In this document: one piece after another, positions 1-10,034 of the stretch
Position numbering within the stretch: position 1 is the stretch's first letter
How the letters are laid out: each line of letters begins with the position of its first letter
NCBI GenBank assembly: GCA_018969425.1
Contig: JAGWYJ010000013.1
Coordinates: 1-64,000 of the forward strand
Reading direction: 5' to 3'
Source of the DNA: Alphaproteobacteria bacterium
GTDB taxonomy: Bacteria; Pseudomonadota; Alphaproteobacteria; Caulobacterales; Hyphomonadaceae
DNA length: 64,000 nucleotides
Notes under the pieces: model-generated
Databases searched by the model: none
What the model was told of the DNA's origin: nothing
The model's input: only the letters and a program-made list of their open reading frames with translations
Program-made: the position numbers and the translations under genes

Positions 1-1
1 G

Positions 2-592
2 TCGGTCGTCGCCGTCACTCGTCAGCATCCTCCTGAGACGACCGGCCAAGATGCCTTTCAGGCCTTCATCGCGCGTCTGGCCTCCGCCAATGACCTGTCT
101 GCAGGCGCGTTTCTACGGCGCTACAGGGTTATTCTTGCGCCGATGCCTAACCCCGATGGTGTCGATGGAGGGCACTGGAGGCTCAATTCGGGAGGCATTG
201 ATCTCAATCGCGATTGGGGTCGTTTCTCCCAACCCGAAACGGCCTCTCTGGCGTCCTGGATACTTCAGGAGACGGGCGGACGGCCTGTCGCAGCTTTTAT
301 CGATTTCCATTCCACGAATCGAACAGTCGTCTATGCGCCGCCCGTTGATGCGCCTTCCAAGTTTATCGGATTGCTCGCTCATATGAAGATGCGATTTGAT
401 ACGGAAGTCCAACCCCCGCCGTCGTGGAGCTATTCTCACAACCCAGAGGGTGGAACCTCGAAGGCTTGGGCGCTTGACGTTCTCAAGGCGCCCGGCATCA
501 CATTGGAGCTATGGGATCAGATTTCCCCGGACGTCGCACGCTCCGTCGGCTCGGTAGCCGCTGAGGCCGTCATGTCCTATTCTGCGCCGTGA
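2..592 (+). CDS. M14-type zinc carboxypeptidase family protein, 5' end outside window
   Basis: Frame open from base 2 (SVVAVTRQHPPETTGQDAFQAF...MPNPDGVDGGHWRLNSGGIDLNRDW); 'NPDG...H.R.N..GIDLNRDW' and 'FIDFHS' are M14 motifs. Confidence 0.8.
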   Translation, partial: SVVAVTRQHPPETTGQDAFQAFIARLASANDLSAGAFLRRYRVILAPMPNPDGVDGGHWRLNSGGIDLNRDWGRFSQPETASLASWILQETGGRPVAAFIDFHSTNRTVVYAPPVDAPSKFIGLLAHMKMRFDTEVQPPPSWSYSHNPEGGTSKAWALDVLKAPGITLELWDQISPDVARSVGSVAAEAVMSYSAP

Positions 593-605
593 TTGAGTCC
601 GGGAG

Positions 606-640
606 CGGCTGCGTCCCGGCGTTGGGCCGTGACGCAGCCG
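606..640. terminator. Hairpin between convergent genes, possible terminator
   Basis: Perfect 10-bp inverted repeat cggctgcgtc (606-615) / gacgcagccg (631-640) with inner cggc/gccg pairing; no clear U-tract. Confidence 0.45.
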
Positions 641-647
641 TTCAACG

Positions 648-1352
648 TTACTTCCCGCCGAGCTGAGTGACGATGAAGTTTTCGGCGGCCGTCAGTCCTG
701 CCTCCGCCGGCCAATGCGAGGATCCCTGGAAGACTTCGAGAGCGGGCTCATAGCCTGCCGTTTTCATGGTGGCGATGCCTGCATCGATCCTCTCGCGTTT
801 CACGGTTGGATCGCCTTCGTTCCAGGCGATGAACACATTCGATGCCGGGGCCGCGGCCTCCTTGTTGCAGGCAACCGGGACGACGCCAGCCAGAGAGACA
901 ATCGCTTTCACGTCTGGGCCGCCGCATGTCCCTGCCATGACCGCAACACCTCCTCCCTGACTGAAACCGACCGTCACGATATTCTGAGCTGACACATTGT
1001 AGGTCTTGCTGAGAGAGGCGACGAGAGCGGCGGAGGTCTCCTGAGCAGACTGGCGCGTCGCTGCGGCCTTCTCTCCTGCGAAATCATACCAGCTGAAGCC
1101 GTTTCCTTGAGTGAGCGGCGCATTGTTGAATACGAATGCGGCATTCGGGAGGCGTGCGGCAAGGGCCGCCGCCAGGGGCTTCATGGCTTCGCCCTTCTGG
1201 CCGTATCCGTGAAAAAAGATCACCAATTGCGATGGCGATTTACCGGAGGCTGGATCCAGACCTTGCTGGTTCAGGCTGGCGAGCGTCTGGCCGGATGCGG
1301 CTCCGGCGCCCAAAGTCATGATCGCCGCCGCAGTCAGAAGAAGTCGTTTCAT
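648..1352 (-). CDS. Secreted phospholipase/carboxylesterase family alpha/beta hydrolase
   Basis: Signal peptide; 'LVIFFHGYGQKGEAMKPLA' and nucleophile elbow GFSQGGG. Confidence 0.8.
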   Translation of the reverse strand: MKRLLLTAAAIMTLGAGAASGQTLASLNQQGLDPASGKSPSQLVIFFHGYGQKGEAMKPLAAALAARLPNAAFVFNNAPLTQGNGFSWYDFAGEKAAATRQSAQETSAALVASLSKTYNVSAQNIVTVGFSQGGGVAVMAGTCGGPDVKAIVSLAGVVPVACNKEAAAPASNVFIAWNEGDPTVKRERIDAGIATMKTAGYEPALEVFQGSSHWPAEAGLTAAENFIVTQLGGK

Positions 1353-1453
1353 GTGTTTGCTCCCCTATGGTTATGGATCTCTGGGAAGGTACTCAGCTCG
1401 CTATCGCTCGTCCACCAGCTTCCTGTGAGTTCGCGACGCCTGGATCTGTTGGA

Positions 1454-2974
1454 CTATCTGTTTGCTTTGTCTGTTATGTAGATCGGATTTCCGATCAGGA
1501 TCAGATCTCCGGCGCTGCTGCGAATGTTCACTCGAATCCAACCCCGTGAAGCGCCATTCTTTAGGCTGATCCGAGCCGTGTTCGCGAGGCCCTCGGCTAG
1601 GGTCACATCGAGGCCCCCACTTACAAATTCCGCCTGTCCGGATTCCACGCCCTCAAAGGCTGCTGTAGCGAGGGCGGTCTCTCCCTGAGGGAGGAAGGCG
1701 TCCTGACCCATCTCTGAACGACCGAGGGAGCTGTTGACTGAGAGGCTCAGCGCCTTTTCACGCCCTGGCTTGAGATCGATGAACACACGTCCGGAGGCTA
1801 TGCCGTCAAGCAGTCCTCTCTGGGTGAGGCTGTTCATCCACACATACGTGGTTGGGACGCCGACGGGCGACTGCCTCAGTCCCGCGGCGTCTGTCGGGTC
1901 ATGATTGTCGCTTCCGCCGATCGCTGTGATCCGATGGCCGTCACGGAGCAATTGTGTCCAGAACGGGATCCCTGACAAAGCTCCTTCCGCCCCGCCCAGA
2001 CGAAGACTGCTTCCGTTCACCACTTCGATGGCGGACACCCGATCCCAGGGCGTCGTTTCAAGGGTCCACCCACATCCCATGCAAGCCTCGCCTGAGGGTT
2101 GTCGGGGATGGTTGATTGACAAGAGCGCTCCCTGTCGCCCCATTGTATCCAGAAGGGCTGATAAGTCCTTCAGTTCATTATGTCCGAGCTGAAATGGGAT
2201 CGGCGCCTGAAGGCCGAGCGCGTTCGCGTGGCCGAAAAATGTTGTGACTTCCATCCCCGGAACAATCAGCAAGTCAGGGAAGGCGGGCTGGAGTTCGCTT
2301 ATGAAGGGACCCTGGGACAGCGTATTGTGGTCGGTTATCGCGATGAAATCGAGTTTTGCCGCCGCAGCCGCTTCTACAGTCTTGTGGACGGGGCAGGGGA
2401 TCTTAAAGCCGTGGGCGTTTGCGCAGGTTCCATCGCTATGACCTGTGTGCATATGAAGATCGCCGCGTCGCCAGCGCCCAGTCGGCTGACCCAGATCATC
2501 TGAGCTGAGCACGCTGGTCCTGTTCTGGAATGTTGAGTGAAGGCTGACTTTGACCTCGACGTCTGATGTTTCCCCATCGCGGATGTTGGGAACTCCGAGG
2601 ATCACGGACCAGCGGCCCGGCGTCAGGGGGCCTGCGCGATAGGACGGTGTCGCAAAAGCTTCGGCGATTTCGATGGTCTGTTTGGCGCCTCCGCTCCATC
2701 CTCTGACGCCTTGCGGATCGCGAAGTCCCAAATCGACAACGGTTTTCTTCTCCCGGCCCGAATACGTGAGGGTCACGGTCATCCTCTGCACACCTGGCGG
2801 AACCGTGAACGGCAGCTTCCGATACGTTTGATGGTCAGCACGAGCCAGGGAGGCTGTCAGAATGATCTCATTCGTCCCGTCAGGAGACTGGGGCGGCGTC
2901 GACGGCGCTGGCGGCTGAGACGCGCACCCGACCACTAGCAGGATGAGAGACGTCGCGAGCGCTTCCAGTCTCAT
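1454..2974 (-). CDS. PHP-domain metallohydrolase lipoprotein (CehA/McbA-like)
   Basis: Lipobox 'LVVGCAS'; PHP motifs 'GDLHMHTGHSDG', 'AITDHNT', 'GGSDNHD'. Start moved to 2974 (GAAGGA SD-like 9 nt upstream). Confidence 0.75.
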   Translation of the reverse strand: MRLEALATSLILLVVGCASQPPAPSTPPQSPDGTNEIILTASLARADHQTYRKLPFTVPPGVQRMTVTLTYSGREKKTVVDLGLRDPQGVRGWSGGAKQTIEIAEAFATPSYRAGPLTPGRWSVILGVPNIRDGETSDVEVKVSLHSTFQNRTSVLSSDDLGQPTGRWRRGDLHMHTGHSDGTCANAHGFKIPCPVHKTVEAAAAAKLDFIAITDHNTLSQGPFISELQPAFPDLLIVPGMEVTTFFGHANALGLQAPIPFQLGHNELKDLSALLDTMGRQGALLSINHPRQPSGEACMGCGWTLETTPWDRVSAIEVVNGSSLRLGGAEGALSGIPFWTQLLRDGHRITAIGGSDNHDPTDAAGLRQSPVGVPTTYVWMNSLTQRGLLDGIASGRVFIDLKPGREKALSLSVNSSLGRSEMGQDAFLPQGETALATAAFEGVESGQAEFVSGGLDVTLAEGLANTARISLKNGASRGWIRVNIRSSAGDLILIGNPIYITDKANR

Positions 2975-3051
2975 GGTCCGCATTCCTTCAATCCGGAGCA
3001 AGCGCCGTTCGAGGCGGTTAAGCACTCTCTGGCGCCTGGCGCTTGCGCTTT

Positions 3052-4848
3052 TTACCAGCCGCAGGAGCGATCCTTGTTCTGGTCCTTCAACCATACCATG
3101 AGAGGATCGAAGTATTCGACCATCGCTGAGGCATCCATGTCCCGGGTGCCCGTGAACAATTCTAGCGTATCCGGCCAGGGTTGAGAGGCGCCCGCCGTCA
3201 TCATGGCGTTGAACTTTTCTCCGACGGCTTTGTTGCCGTAAATCGAGCATCTATGAAGTGGGCCGTTCCATCCAGCCTGCTCGCAGGCGGCCTTATGGAA
3301 CTGGAACTGCATGACGAAGGACAGGAAGTAGCGCAGATACGGGGTGTTCCCTGGAATATGGTATTTTGCACCCGGGTCGAACGCGTTTTCCGGTCTTGGA
3401 CCTGGGGGGGCGATACCCTGATAACGCTTGGCCAACTCCCACCAGGCCGAGTTGTAGGTCTCAGGTGTTGTCTCCCCGCGAAACACTCCCCAGCGCCATT
3501 TATCCACCATCAGGCCGAATGGCAGAAACGCAATTTTCTCGAGCGCCCGGTCCATCAGAAGGCCTAAATCGGCTTCCGGTGAGGGTAGGGTGTCAATCAG
3601 TCCGATCTGCTTGAGATACTCCGGGGTGATCGACAGAGCGACGAAGTCGCCGATGGCCTCATGGAACCCGTCGTGCGCCCCTGTCCTGAAGAGGATGTCC
3701 TGCTTGTTGTAGGCGCGTTGATAGTAATTGTGGCCGAGCTCGTGATGGACAGTCTGGAAGTCTTCTGCATTCACTTCCGTGCACATCTTGATGCGAATGT
3801 CGTCCACATTGTCGAGATCCCAGGCGGACGCATGGCATACCACTTCCCTGTCCTTGGGGCGGGTGATCATCGAGCGCTCCCAGAATGTCTCAGGCAGCGG
3901 GTCGAACCCGAGAGACGAGAAGAAAGCTTCTCCAGTTTTCACCATCCGGATTGGATCATACTTCTTCTGTCTGAGAGCCTCTGTCAGATCATATCCCGGG
4001 TCAGCCGCCTTGGGCGCCACCAACGGATAGAGCGTGCTCCATTGCTGAGCCCACATATTGCCTAGAAGGTCGGCTCTGATGGGGCCTGTCGACGGCTGAA
4101 CAGTGTCTCCATATTTCTCATGAAGCTGTGCCCGGACGTGGCAGTGTAATTCCTTGTAAAGAGGTTCAACCTGACTCCACAGGCGATCGGCTTCCTCCTG
4201 CATCGCCTCGGGCGCCATGTCGTAGTTCGACAGCCACATATCGGCGAGATTGCTAAAGCCCAATTCACGAGCACCTTCGTTGGCTATCTCGACCATGCGA
4301 GCATAGTCGCCCGCCATTGAGGGGGAGATCGTTCTCCACCCCTCCCATGCTTCTTTCAGTTCATTCGGATCGCGCGACTGTTCGATGATCGTCGACAGCT
4401 CGTCGAGATTGAGCGATTTGCCGTTCATCTCGTATTTGCCGGTCGAATAGGTGCTGGACAGCCGTGTCGTAATCTCCGCCAGTTCAGCTGCTGCCCCCTC
4501 CCGCGACGGGGCGGGCATGACGATGCCCGATCGAAGAAAGGACATCTTTCGTGCTTGCTCAGGCGGAAGGTCTAAACCCTCGAACGCCTTGGTTTCATTC
4601 GCGAGGCGCACGGCGAGTTCGGTCCCTATCGCGCTTGCCCGAGAGAGAAGCCAGTCCGTGTCGTAAGTGATGTTCGTCTGTTGGGCCCATTCAGTTCGAG
4701 CGGCGAACTCGCCATGCTCTGTGAGTTCGCGTTCCGCTGCTTCCAGGAAGGTCGCCGCATCAGCTGCCGACTTCGCCTTAGGGCCTCCGTCACAGCCGGC
4801 AAGGAGAATACAGATTGCGGACACGCCGCAAGCCAGCAAGGCTTTCAT
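3052..4848 (-). CDS. Peptidase M2 family (ACE-like) metallopeptidase lipoprotein
   Basis: 'VHHELGHNYYQRAY' HExxH site, 'GFHEAIGD' downstream Glu motif, lipobox 'LLAGCDG'. Confidence 0.9.
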   Translation of the reverse strand: MKALLACGVSAICILLAGCDGGPKAKSAADAATFLEAAERELTEHGEFAARTEWAQQTNITYDTDWLLSRASAIGTELAVRLANETKAFEGLDLPPEQARKMSFLRSGIVMPAPSREGAAAELAEITTRLSSTYSTGKYEMNGKSLNLDELSTIIEQSRDPNELKEAWEGWRTISPSMAGDYARMVEIANEGARELGFSNLADMWLSNYDMAPEAMQEEADRLWSQVEPLYKELHCHVRAQLHEKYGDTVQPSTGPIRADLLGNMWAQQWSTLYPLVAPKAADPGYDLTEALRQKKYDPIRMVKTGEAFFSSLGFDPLPETFWERSMITRPKDREVVCHASAWDLDNVDDIRIKMCTEVNAEDFQTVHHELGHNYYQRAYNKQDILFRTGAHDGFHEAIGDFVALSITPEYLKQIGLIDTLPSPEADLGLLMDRALEKIAFLPFGLMVDKWRWGVFRGETTPETYNSAWWELAKRYQGIAPPGPRPENAFDPGAKYHIPGNTPYLRYFLSFVMQFQFHKAACEQAGWNGPLHRCSIYGNKAVGEKFNAMMTAGASQPWPDTLELFTGTRDMDASAMVEYFDPLMVWLKDQNKDRSCGW

Positions 4849-4989
4849 GGTCATTCCTCAGTTCAGAACGCGGATAGGCGCGGAGGGCTAACCTTAGTTC
4901 TTCTGATCAAAGGGTCAACATGACCGGCAGAGGGGTGCGGGTCTCGATTGAAGTCGGCCGTAGAGACGTTTCCCCTTTTTAGCGGCCTC

Positions 4990-6441
4990 TCATCTTCCCT
5001 CGGCCGTGTCCGCCTGCGTCGCGACAGGCGTCGCTTTGGAAGGGTCGCCTCCGAGAGCCTGGTGCAGCACGATCCACTGATCGATACGAGCGCGCCTGTT
5101 CGAGATGAGAATAGATTCCTGAAGGTCTGCTCTTTCACGGACGTTGATCAGGTCAAGAAGGTTTTGGCTGCCTTCATTGTACCTGAGTTCGCTCAGGCGA
5201 ACCGTCTCTCGCGCCGCATCTGAAGCGGTCTGGAGACTCTTCGAACGCGACTGGAGGGTGTTGAACTGATCGACCGCATTGACGATCGATCCGTAGGCGT
5301 CGATCACGGTTTGTCCGTATCGCTGAAGAGCAGCGCGCTTGGAGGCTTCAGCGGCTTCGATGCGGCCCGAAATCGCGCCGCCGTCGAAAATTGACTGAGC
5401 GAGCGACAGTCCAAGCGTCATTGCGAGATTGTCAAAATCGAAGAGATTCTCCGTCGTATCAATGGTGCGGTTTGCAAGGCCCAGGCCGACGGTTCCATCC
5501 AGCTGAGGCCAGCGAGACAGCTTGGCCACCTGTGTGTTGGCGAAAGCCTGAATGAGGTTGAACTCAGCCGCCACAACATCAGGACGTGCTCTGATGGTCA
5601 GCTCTGTCATTCCAAGAGGCGGGGCTTGGGGAGGTTCGGGCAGCGCGGCGCCGATCTTGAGTGCGTTGGTCGGAAATCTTCCAAGAAGTATCTCCAGAGC
5701 TCTGATCGCGGTTCGAACTGACGCTTCAGACGCGATCACATTGTCCTCGCTTGAGGCGAGGGTGGATTGTCCCAGGACGAGCTCATCTCGCGCTGCGGAT
5801 CCCGCATCGAAACGCGTCTGAGTAATGCGATAGGTATCTACGGCCCGGGCGAGGGCTCGGCGATCGAGCTCCAACTGAAGCTGTTGTTCAATCACCGCGA
5901 AATACGCCCGCGCCACCTGCGCTCCAAGCTGTCGGCGAGCGAGCTCGTAGGTGGCTTCTGTAGAACGCAGGCCCGCTGTGGACGCCTGGATTGACGCTGA
6001 CAAGTCTCCCATGATGTCGAGCGAGTAAGCGCCTGTGACGTCAAAAGAGTATGTCTCGCTGTCAAAGCTCAGGTCGTTGGTCAACGATGATGATCGGACG
6101 CCCGCACCGGCTCTCAGCGACGGCCAGAGCCCTGACCGTGTCTGCTTCAGAAAGGCTTCTGACTGACGCACGCTTTCAAGCGCCGCCTTCAGTGAGCGAT
6201 TGTTATCGAGCGCTTCCTTCAGGAACCCCGTAAGCTGAGCGTCCCCAAAGACCGAATAATCGGCAATGACGCCCGAGGCGTCTCCTGACATCGGGGCCAA
6301 CGTCCAGTCTGCAGGCAGTCCCGTTCTCTGGACCGCCATCTCCTCGAAGGCCGGAGGGGCGACAGGCAGATGTCCGCATGCCGACAGCATGGCGGCGAGA
6401 ACTCCGAGTGCAGACCCACGTGTCAGTGTCGAATCAATCAT
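4990..6441 (-). CDS. Efflux system outer membrane factor (TolC/NodT family lipoprotein)
   Basis: Lipobox 'LSACG'; OMF repeats 'QLGAQVARAYFAVIEQQ', 'LSELRYNEGSQNLLDLINVRE'; terminal gene of efflux operon. Confidence 0.88.
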   Translation of the reverse strand: MIDSTLTRGSALGVLAAMLSACGHLPVAPPAFEEMAVQRTGLPADWTLAPMSGDASGVIADYSVFGDAQLTGFLKEALDNNRSLKAALESVRQSEAFLKQTRSGLWPSLRAGAGVRSSSLTNDLSFDSETYSFDVTGAYSLDIMGDLSASIQASTAGLRSTEATYELARRQLGAQVARAYFAVIEQQLQLELDRRALARAVDTYRITQTRFDAGSAARDELVLGQSTLASSEDNVIASEASVRTAIRALEILLGRFPTNALKIGAALPEPPQAPPLGMTELTIRARPDVVAAEFNLIQAFANTQVAKLSRWPQLDGTVGLGLANRTIDTTENLFDFDNLAMTLGLSLAQSIFDGGAISGRIEAAEASKRAALQRYGQTVIDAYGSIVNAVDQFNTLQSRSKSLQTASDAARETVRLSELRYNEGSQNLLDLINVRERADLQESILISNRRARIDQWIVLHQALGGDPSKATPVATQADTAEGR

Positions 6442-7669
6442 GTCGCAATGCCTGAATTGGATCGAGTTGAGCGGCGCGGCGGGCCGGGAAGAAGCCAAAT
6501 ATCAGCCCGACGGAGGCCGCCGCCCCCAAAGCTGTTCCGATGATAACCGGACTGACCGACATGGGCCATTTCCCGACCTGGGCGGCCCCAAAGGCCCCTA
6601 GCCATCCCAGCGACATGCCGATCAAGCCTCCCAGCGTACAAAGCAGAACTGCTTCTACCAGAAACTGGATCAGAATGTCGCCTCCTCGGGCGCCGATCGC
6701 CATTCGAAGCCCTATCTCCCGTGTCCGTTCGGTCACAGACACAAGCATGATGTTCATTACCCCAACTCCGCCCACCAACAACGATACGGCCGCAGTAAAG
6801 GCGAGGAGCATGCTCATTGTGTTCATGGCGGCCCCCCTCTGCTTAATCATGTCAGCGAAGTTAAATATTGAAAAATTGTCGGCCTCTCCTGGCGCGATTT
6901 TTCTCCGGTCTCTCATCAGTTGGGCGACTTCATCCTGAGCCGAGGCGATATCATAGCCGTCTCTCACCAGAAACTGGATCCGCGACACATGCCGGGAGAC
7001 CCATCGGTTACCGCCCACGACGCGATTGCGGACCATCGACAGAGGCCCGACGACTGTGTCGTCCCTGTCCATTCCCATGCCCCCGCCGCTCTGGCCCTTC
7101 GCTTCGAGAATTCCGATGATTTCTACCGGGACGCTGTTTATTCTTATCCTCTGTCCCACCGCGTTTCCGTTCGGAAAAAGGTTTGAGACAGTCGAGGCTC
7201 CGATCACCACGACGGCAGATCCTGAACGCGCTTCCTGATCCGTGAACAGTCGTCCTTCGCTGATCGTCCAGTTGTTGACGGCAAAGTAATCCGGTCCCCC
7301 GCCCTGAACTGTCGTTACCCAGTTCCCTTCCTCAGAGACCGCTGTCGCCTGCCCGCTCAAAACGCCGGTCGCCGCTTCCACGAAGGGCAGGTCTGCAATC
7401 GCTGTTACGTCCGCTTCGGTGAAGGGACGTCCAGATCCGCCGCCCTGATTTCGCCCTCCCCTCTGTATGCCGCCGGGGTTCAACGTCAGGAGATTGGAGC
7501 CTACGCTGGCGATCTGAGCGTCTATCTGAGCTCGGGCGCCTTCTCCGATGGACATCATCACCATGACGGACGCCACGCCGATAATGATTCCAAGCATCGT
7601 GAGAAGGCTTCGCAAAGGATTTGAAATCAAGGCCTCTAAGGCCGACGTCGAGGCGACTTTCAGCTTCAT
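6434..7669 (-). CDS. MacB-like ABC transporter permease (FtsX/MacB fold)
   Basis: 'SNPLRSLLTMLGIIIGVASVMVMMSIGEGA', 'GGVGVMNIMLVSVTERTREIGLRMAIGAR'. Confidence 0.92.
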   Translation of the reverse strand: MKLKVASTSALEALISNPLRSLLTMLGIIIGVASVMVMMSIGEGARAQIDAQIASVGSNLLTLNPGGIQRGGRNQGGGSGRPFTEADVTAIADLPFVEAATGVLSGQATAVSEEGNWVTTVQGGGPDYFAVNNWTISEGRLFTDQEARSGSAVVVIGASTVSNLFPNGNAVGQRIRINSVPVEIIGILEAKGQSGGGMGMDRDDTVVGPLSMVRNRVVGGNRWVSRHVSRIQFLVRDGYDIASAQDEVAQLMRDRRKIAPGEADNFSIFNFADMIKQRGAAMNTMSMLLAFTAAVSLLVGGVGVMNIMLVSVTERTREIGLRMAIGARGGDILIQFLVEAVLLCTLGGLIGMSLGWLGAFGAAQVGKWPMSVSPVIIGTALGAAASVGLIFGFFPARRAAQLDPIQALRHD

Positions 7670-8409
7670 GATGACTGCTCGCTCAACAGGTTCGTGCGCT
7701 GAGATGCGCTGTCTGACTCAATGTCGCCATCGCGAAAATGTATCTGCCGGGATGCATAGGCTGCGACGTCGGCTTCATGTGTGACGAGGACGATGGTGAT
7801 GCCCTGTTTGGATAGCTGAACCAGGAGCTGCATGATCTCGGCGGTGGTCCGGGAATCGAGGGCGCCTGTGGGTTCGTCAGCCAGGAGTATGCTCGGGCGA
7901 TTGACCAATGCCCGGGCGATCGCGACCCTCTGCTGCTGTCCGCCTGACAGCTGCATCGGGCGGTGGTCCATGCGGTTTCCCAGACCTACCATCTCGAGGC
8001 ATTCGCGTGCTCTGGCGTCGAGATCCCTTATCTCTCTGCGGGCATAACGGAGCGGCAGCTTCACATTGGAGAGGGCGTCCTGTCGGCTTAGCAGATTAAA
8101 CTGCTGAAACACGAACCCCAAGGTTTCGTTACGCAGGTCCGCCAGTTCGTCTCGGTTCATGGCCGACAGTTCGCGGCCCTTTATCCACATTTCCCCGGAT
8201 GTCGGTCGGTCGAGCGCACCAATCAGGTTCATAAGGGATGACTTGCCGGATCCTGAGGGCCCCATGATCGCAACGAATTCACCAGGCCAGATGTCCAACG
8301 ACACGTTGTTCAGGGCGCGGACCTCCTGGTCTCCCATCCGATAGACCTTGGAAAGGTCCCGGCACGAGATGATAGGCAGATCACCTGATGGTTCGGATGA
8401 CATGTTCAT
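7666..8409 (-). CDS. MacB/LolD-type ABC transporter ATP-binding protein
   Basis: Walker [10 protein letters not shown], signature [15 protein letters not shown], Walker [14 protein letters not shown]; 4-bp overlap with next gene. Confidence 0.95.
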   Translation of the reverse strand: MNMSSEPSGDLPIISCRDLSKVYRMGDQEVRALNNVSLDIWPGEFVAIMGPSGSGKSSLMNLIGALDRPTSGEMWIKGRELSAMNRDELADLRNETLGFVFQQFNLLSRQDALSNVKLPLRYARREIRDLDARARECLEMVGLGNRMDHRPMQLSGGQQQRVAIARALVNRPSILLADEPTGALDSRTTAEIMQLLVQLSKQGITIVLVTHEADVAAYASRQIHFRDGDIESDSASQRTNLLSEQSS

Positions 8410-10034
8410 TTCGCCGCCGGCTTATCCTCAGCCTTTGTCCGGATGACGAATTCCTGACCTTCCTCCGCGCCGCGAAGCACCTCCGTGAAAGTGCCGTCTG
8501 AAATTCCGAGAACAAGCATCTGTCGCTTCAGTTGTCCTTCTGCGTCGAGGACGTAAACCGCCGCCCGCTTCTGCGACTGCTGACTGGACCGACGTTTCTT
8601 GAATTCGTTGAACTCCTCTTCGGAGAGATTGCGGCGCATCACGGCGTCCTGTGACGCCATCATCTTCTGGCGAAAGGCCTGCATGTCCGCCTGCTGAAAC
8701 AGGGCAGCGGGAGGGCCGCCGCCTCCGGTCAGCCCTGCAGGTCCGCTCTGCGCTTCCCGCCGTGGCATGGAGGCCTGCATCTTCTGCATCTCCGTTCGCA
8801 TTTCGGCATTGATTTTTTCTATCCTCGCGTCGTCGACGCCGATTTCCTTCAGCCATTCGCCGGTGGGAGGCCCCCCTCTGCGACCGCCCCCTGAACCGCC
8901 AAATCCTCGAGGTCCGCCGGGGCCGACTCCCTCCTGACCTCCTCGTCTCGCTGACGCTCCGTCGTTTCCTCCCTCAGCTGCCTCGAGTGCGGCCAATATC
9001 TCCTTGGGCGGGTTATAGCGTGTCACGTCCGTCGCTACCCGAAGGACATTCTCCACCCTGTCTGCTGTAATCTCCACGTTCGCCGTCATTCCGGGCATGA
9101 GTTTACCAGTCGGGTTGGGCGCCGAAACAACGACCGTGTAGGTGACGACGTTGGCCCGCTCCTCGCCCCTCGGGCGGACCTGTCTGACGACGCCCTGAAA
9201 CGTTTCTCCAGGAAATGCGTCGACCGTAAAACTCGCCCGGTCGCCTTCATCAATCCCGCCAATGTCGGATTCCACGACAGCCGCCTCTATCTGCATCTGC
9301 GAGAGATCGTTGGCGATCGTGAAAAACTTCGCCACGTTCATAGAGGACTGGACTGTCTGACCTACATTGACCTCTCTGTTTATGACGACGCCGTCGATGG
9401 GTGAGATAATCTTCGTCCGGCTCAGGCGAAACTCAGCCTCGTCGAGCGAGGCTCGACTTTGGGCCAGTCCGGCTTTAGCGGACTGCAGAGCCACCTCATT
9501 GTTCTCAACGTCAAGTTTGGCGAAAGCGTAGTCGCTTTCCGCCTGTTCCCACGCCGCCTGCGAGATCGCCTGTTCCGCGAACAACGCCTTCTGGCGATTG
9601 TAGGTCTTCTCCATCACGTCAAGTTTGACTTTCGAGCGTTCTATGGAAGTTCGGGCTGTCGCTACGGCCGCTTCAGACTGGAGCAGACGGGCACGGGCTG
9701 ATTCGACCGCCGTTCTGAAGGTCTGAGGATCGATTTGGGCCAGAACCTGATTTTTTCTTACCCGTGCATTGAAGTCGACGAACAGCTCTGTGATCTTGCC
9801 GGAAACTTCTGATCCGACATCCACCTTGTCGAGAGGCTGGACTGCTCCCGAGGCGGTCACAATTCGTGCGACATCGCCTCGATCAACTTTTGCTGTTTCG
9901 AAGCTGACCTGTCCGCTCGGGGATGCTCCCTTGAGGCTATTCGTTACCAGTACCGCTGCGCCGATTGTCACAGCGACTGCTCCGAGACCGAAAATCGCGC
10001 TCCGTGGCGAACGGATGATTTGCTTCCAATCCAT
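8406..10034 (-). CDS. MacA-like periplasmic adaptor (HlyD/MFP family) with Gly-rich/helical insertion
   Basis: 'VTASGAVQPLDKVDVGSEVSGKITELFVDFNARVRKNQVLAQID' adaptor motif; ATG at 10034 preferred over upstream TTG at 10052. Confidence 0.88.
   Translation of the reverse strand: MDWKQIIRSPRSAIFGLGAVAVTIGAAVLVTNSLKGASPSGQVSFETAKVDRGDVARIVTASGAVQPLDKVDVGSEVSGKITELFVDFNARVRKNQVLAQIDPQTFRTAVESARARLLQSEAAVATARTSIERSKVKLDVMEKTYNRQKALFAEQAISQAAWEQAESDYAFAKLDVENNEVALQSAKAGLAQSRASLDEAEFRLSRTKIISPIDGVVINREVNVGQTVQSSMNVAKFFTIANDLSQMQIEAAVVESDIGGIDEGDRASFTVDAFPGETFQGVVRQVRPRGEERANVVTYTVVVSAPNPTGKLMPGMTANVEITADRVENVLRVATDVTRYNPPKEILAALEAAEGGNDGASARRGGQEGVGPGGPRGFGGSGGGRRGGPPTGEWLKEIGVDDARIEKINAEMRTEMQKMQASMPRREAQSGPAGLTGGGGPPAALFQQADMQAFRQKMMASQDAVMRRNLSEEEFNEFKKRRSSQQSQKRAAVYVLDAEGQLKRQMLVLGISDGTFTEVLRGAEEGQEFVIRTKAEDKPAAK

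Noticed and set aside
8181-8189. Consensus DnaA box TTATCCACA
   Set aside because: Single copy inside the ABC ATPase coding sequence. About 0.5 occurrences are expected by chance in a window this size, and no clustered boxes or AT-rich origin region accompany it.
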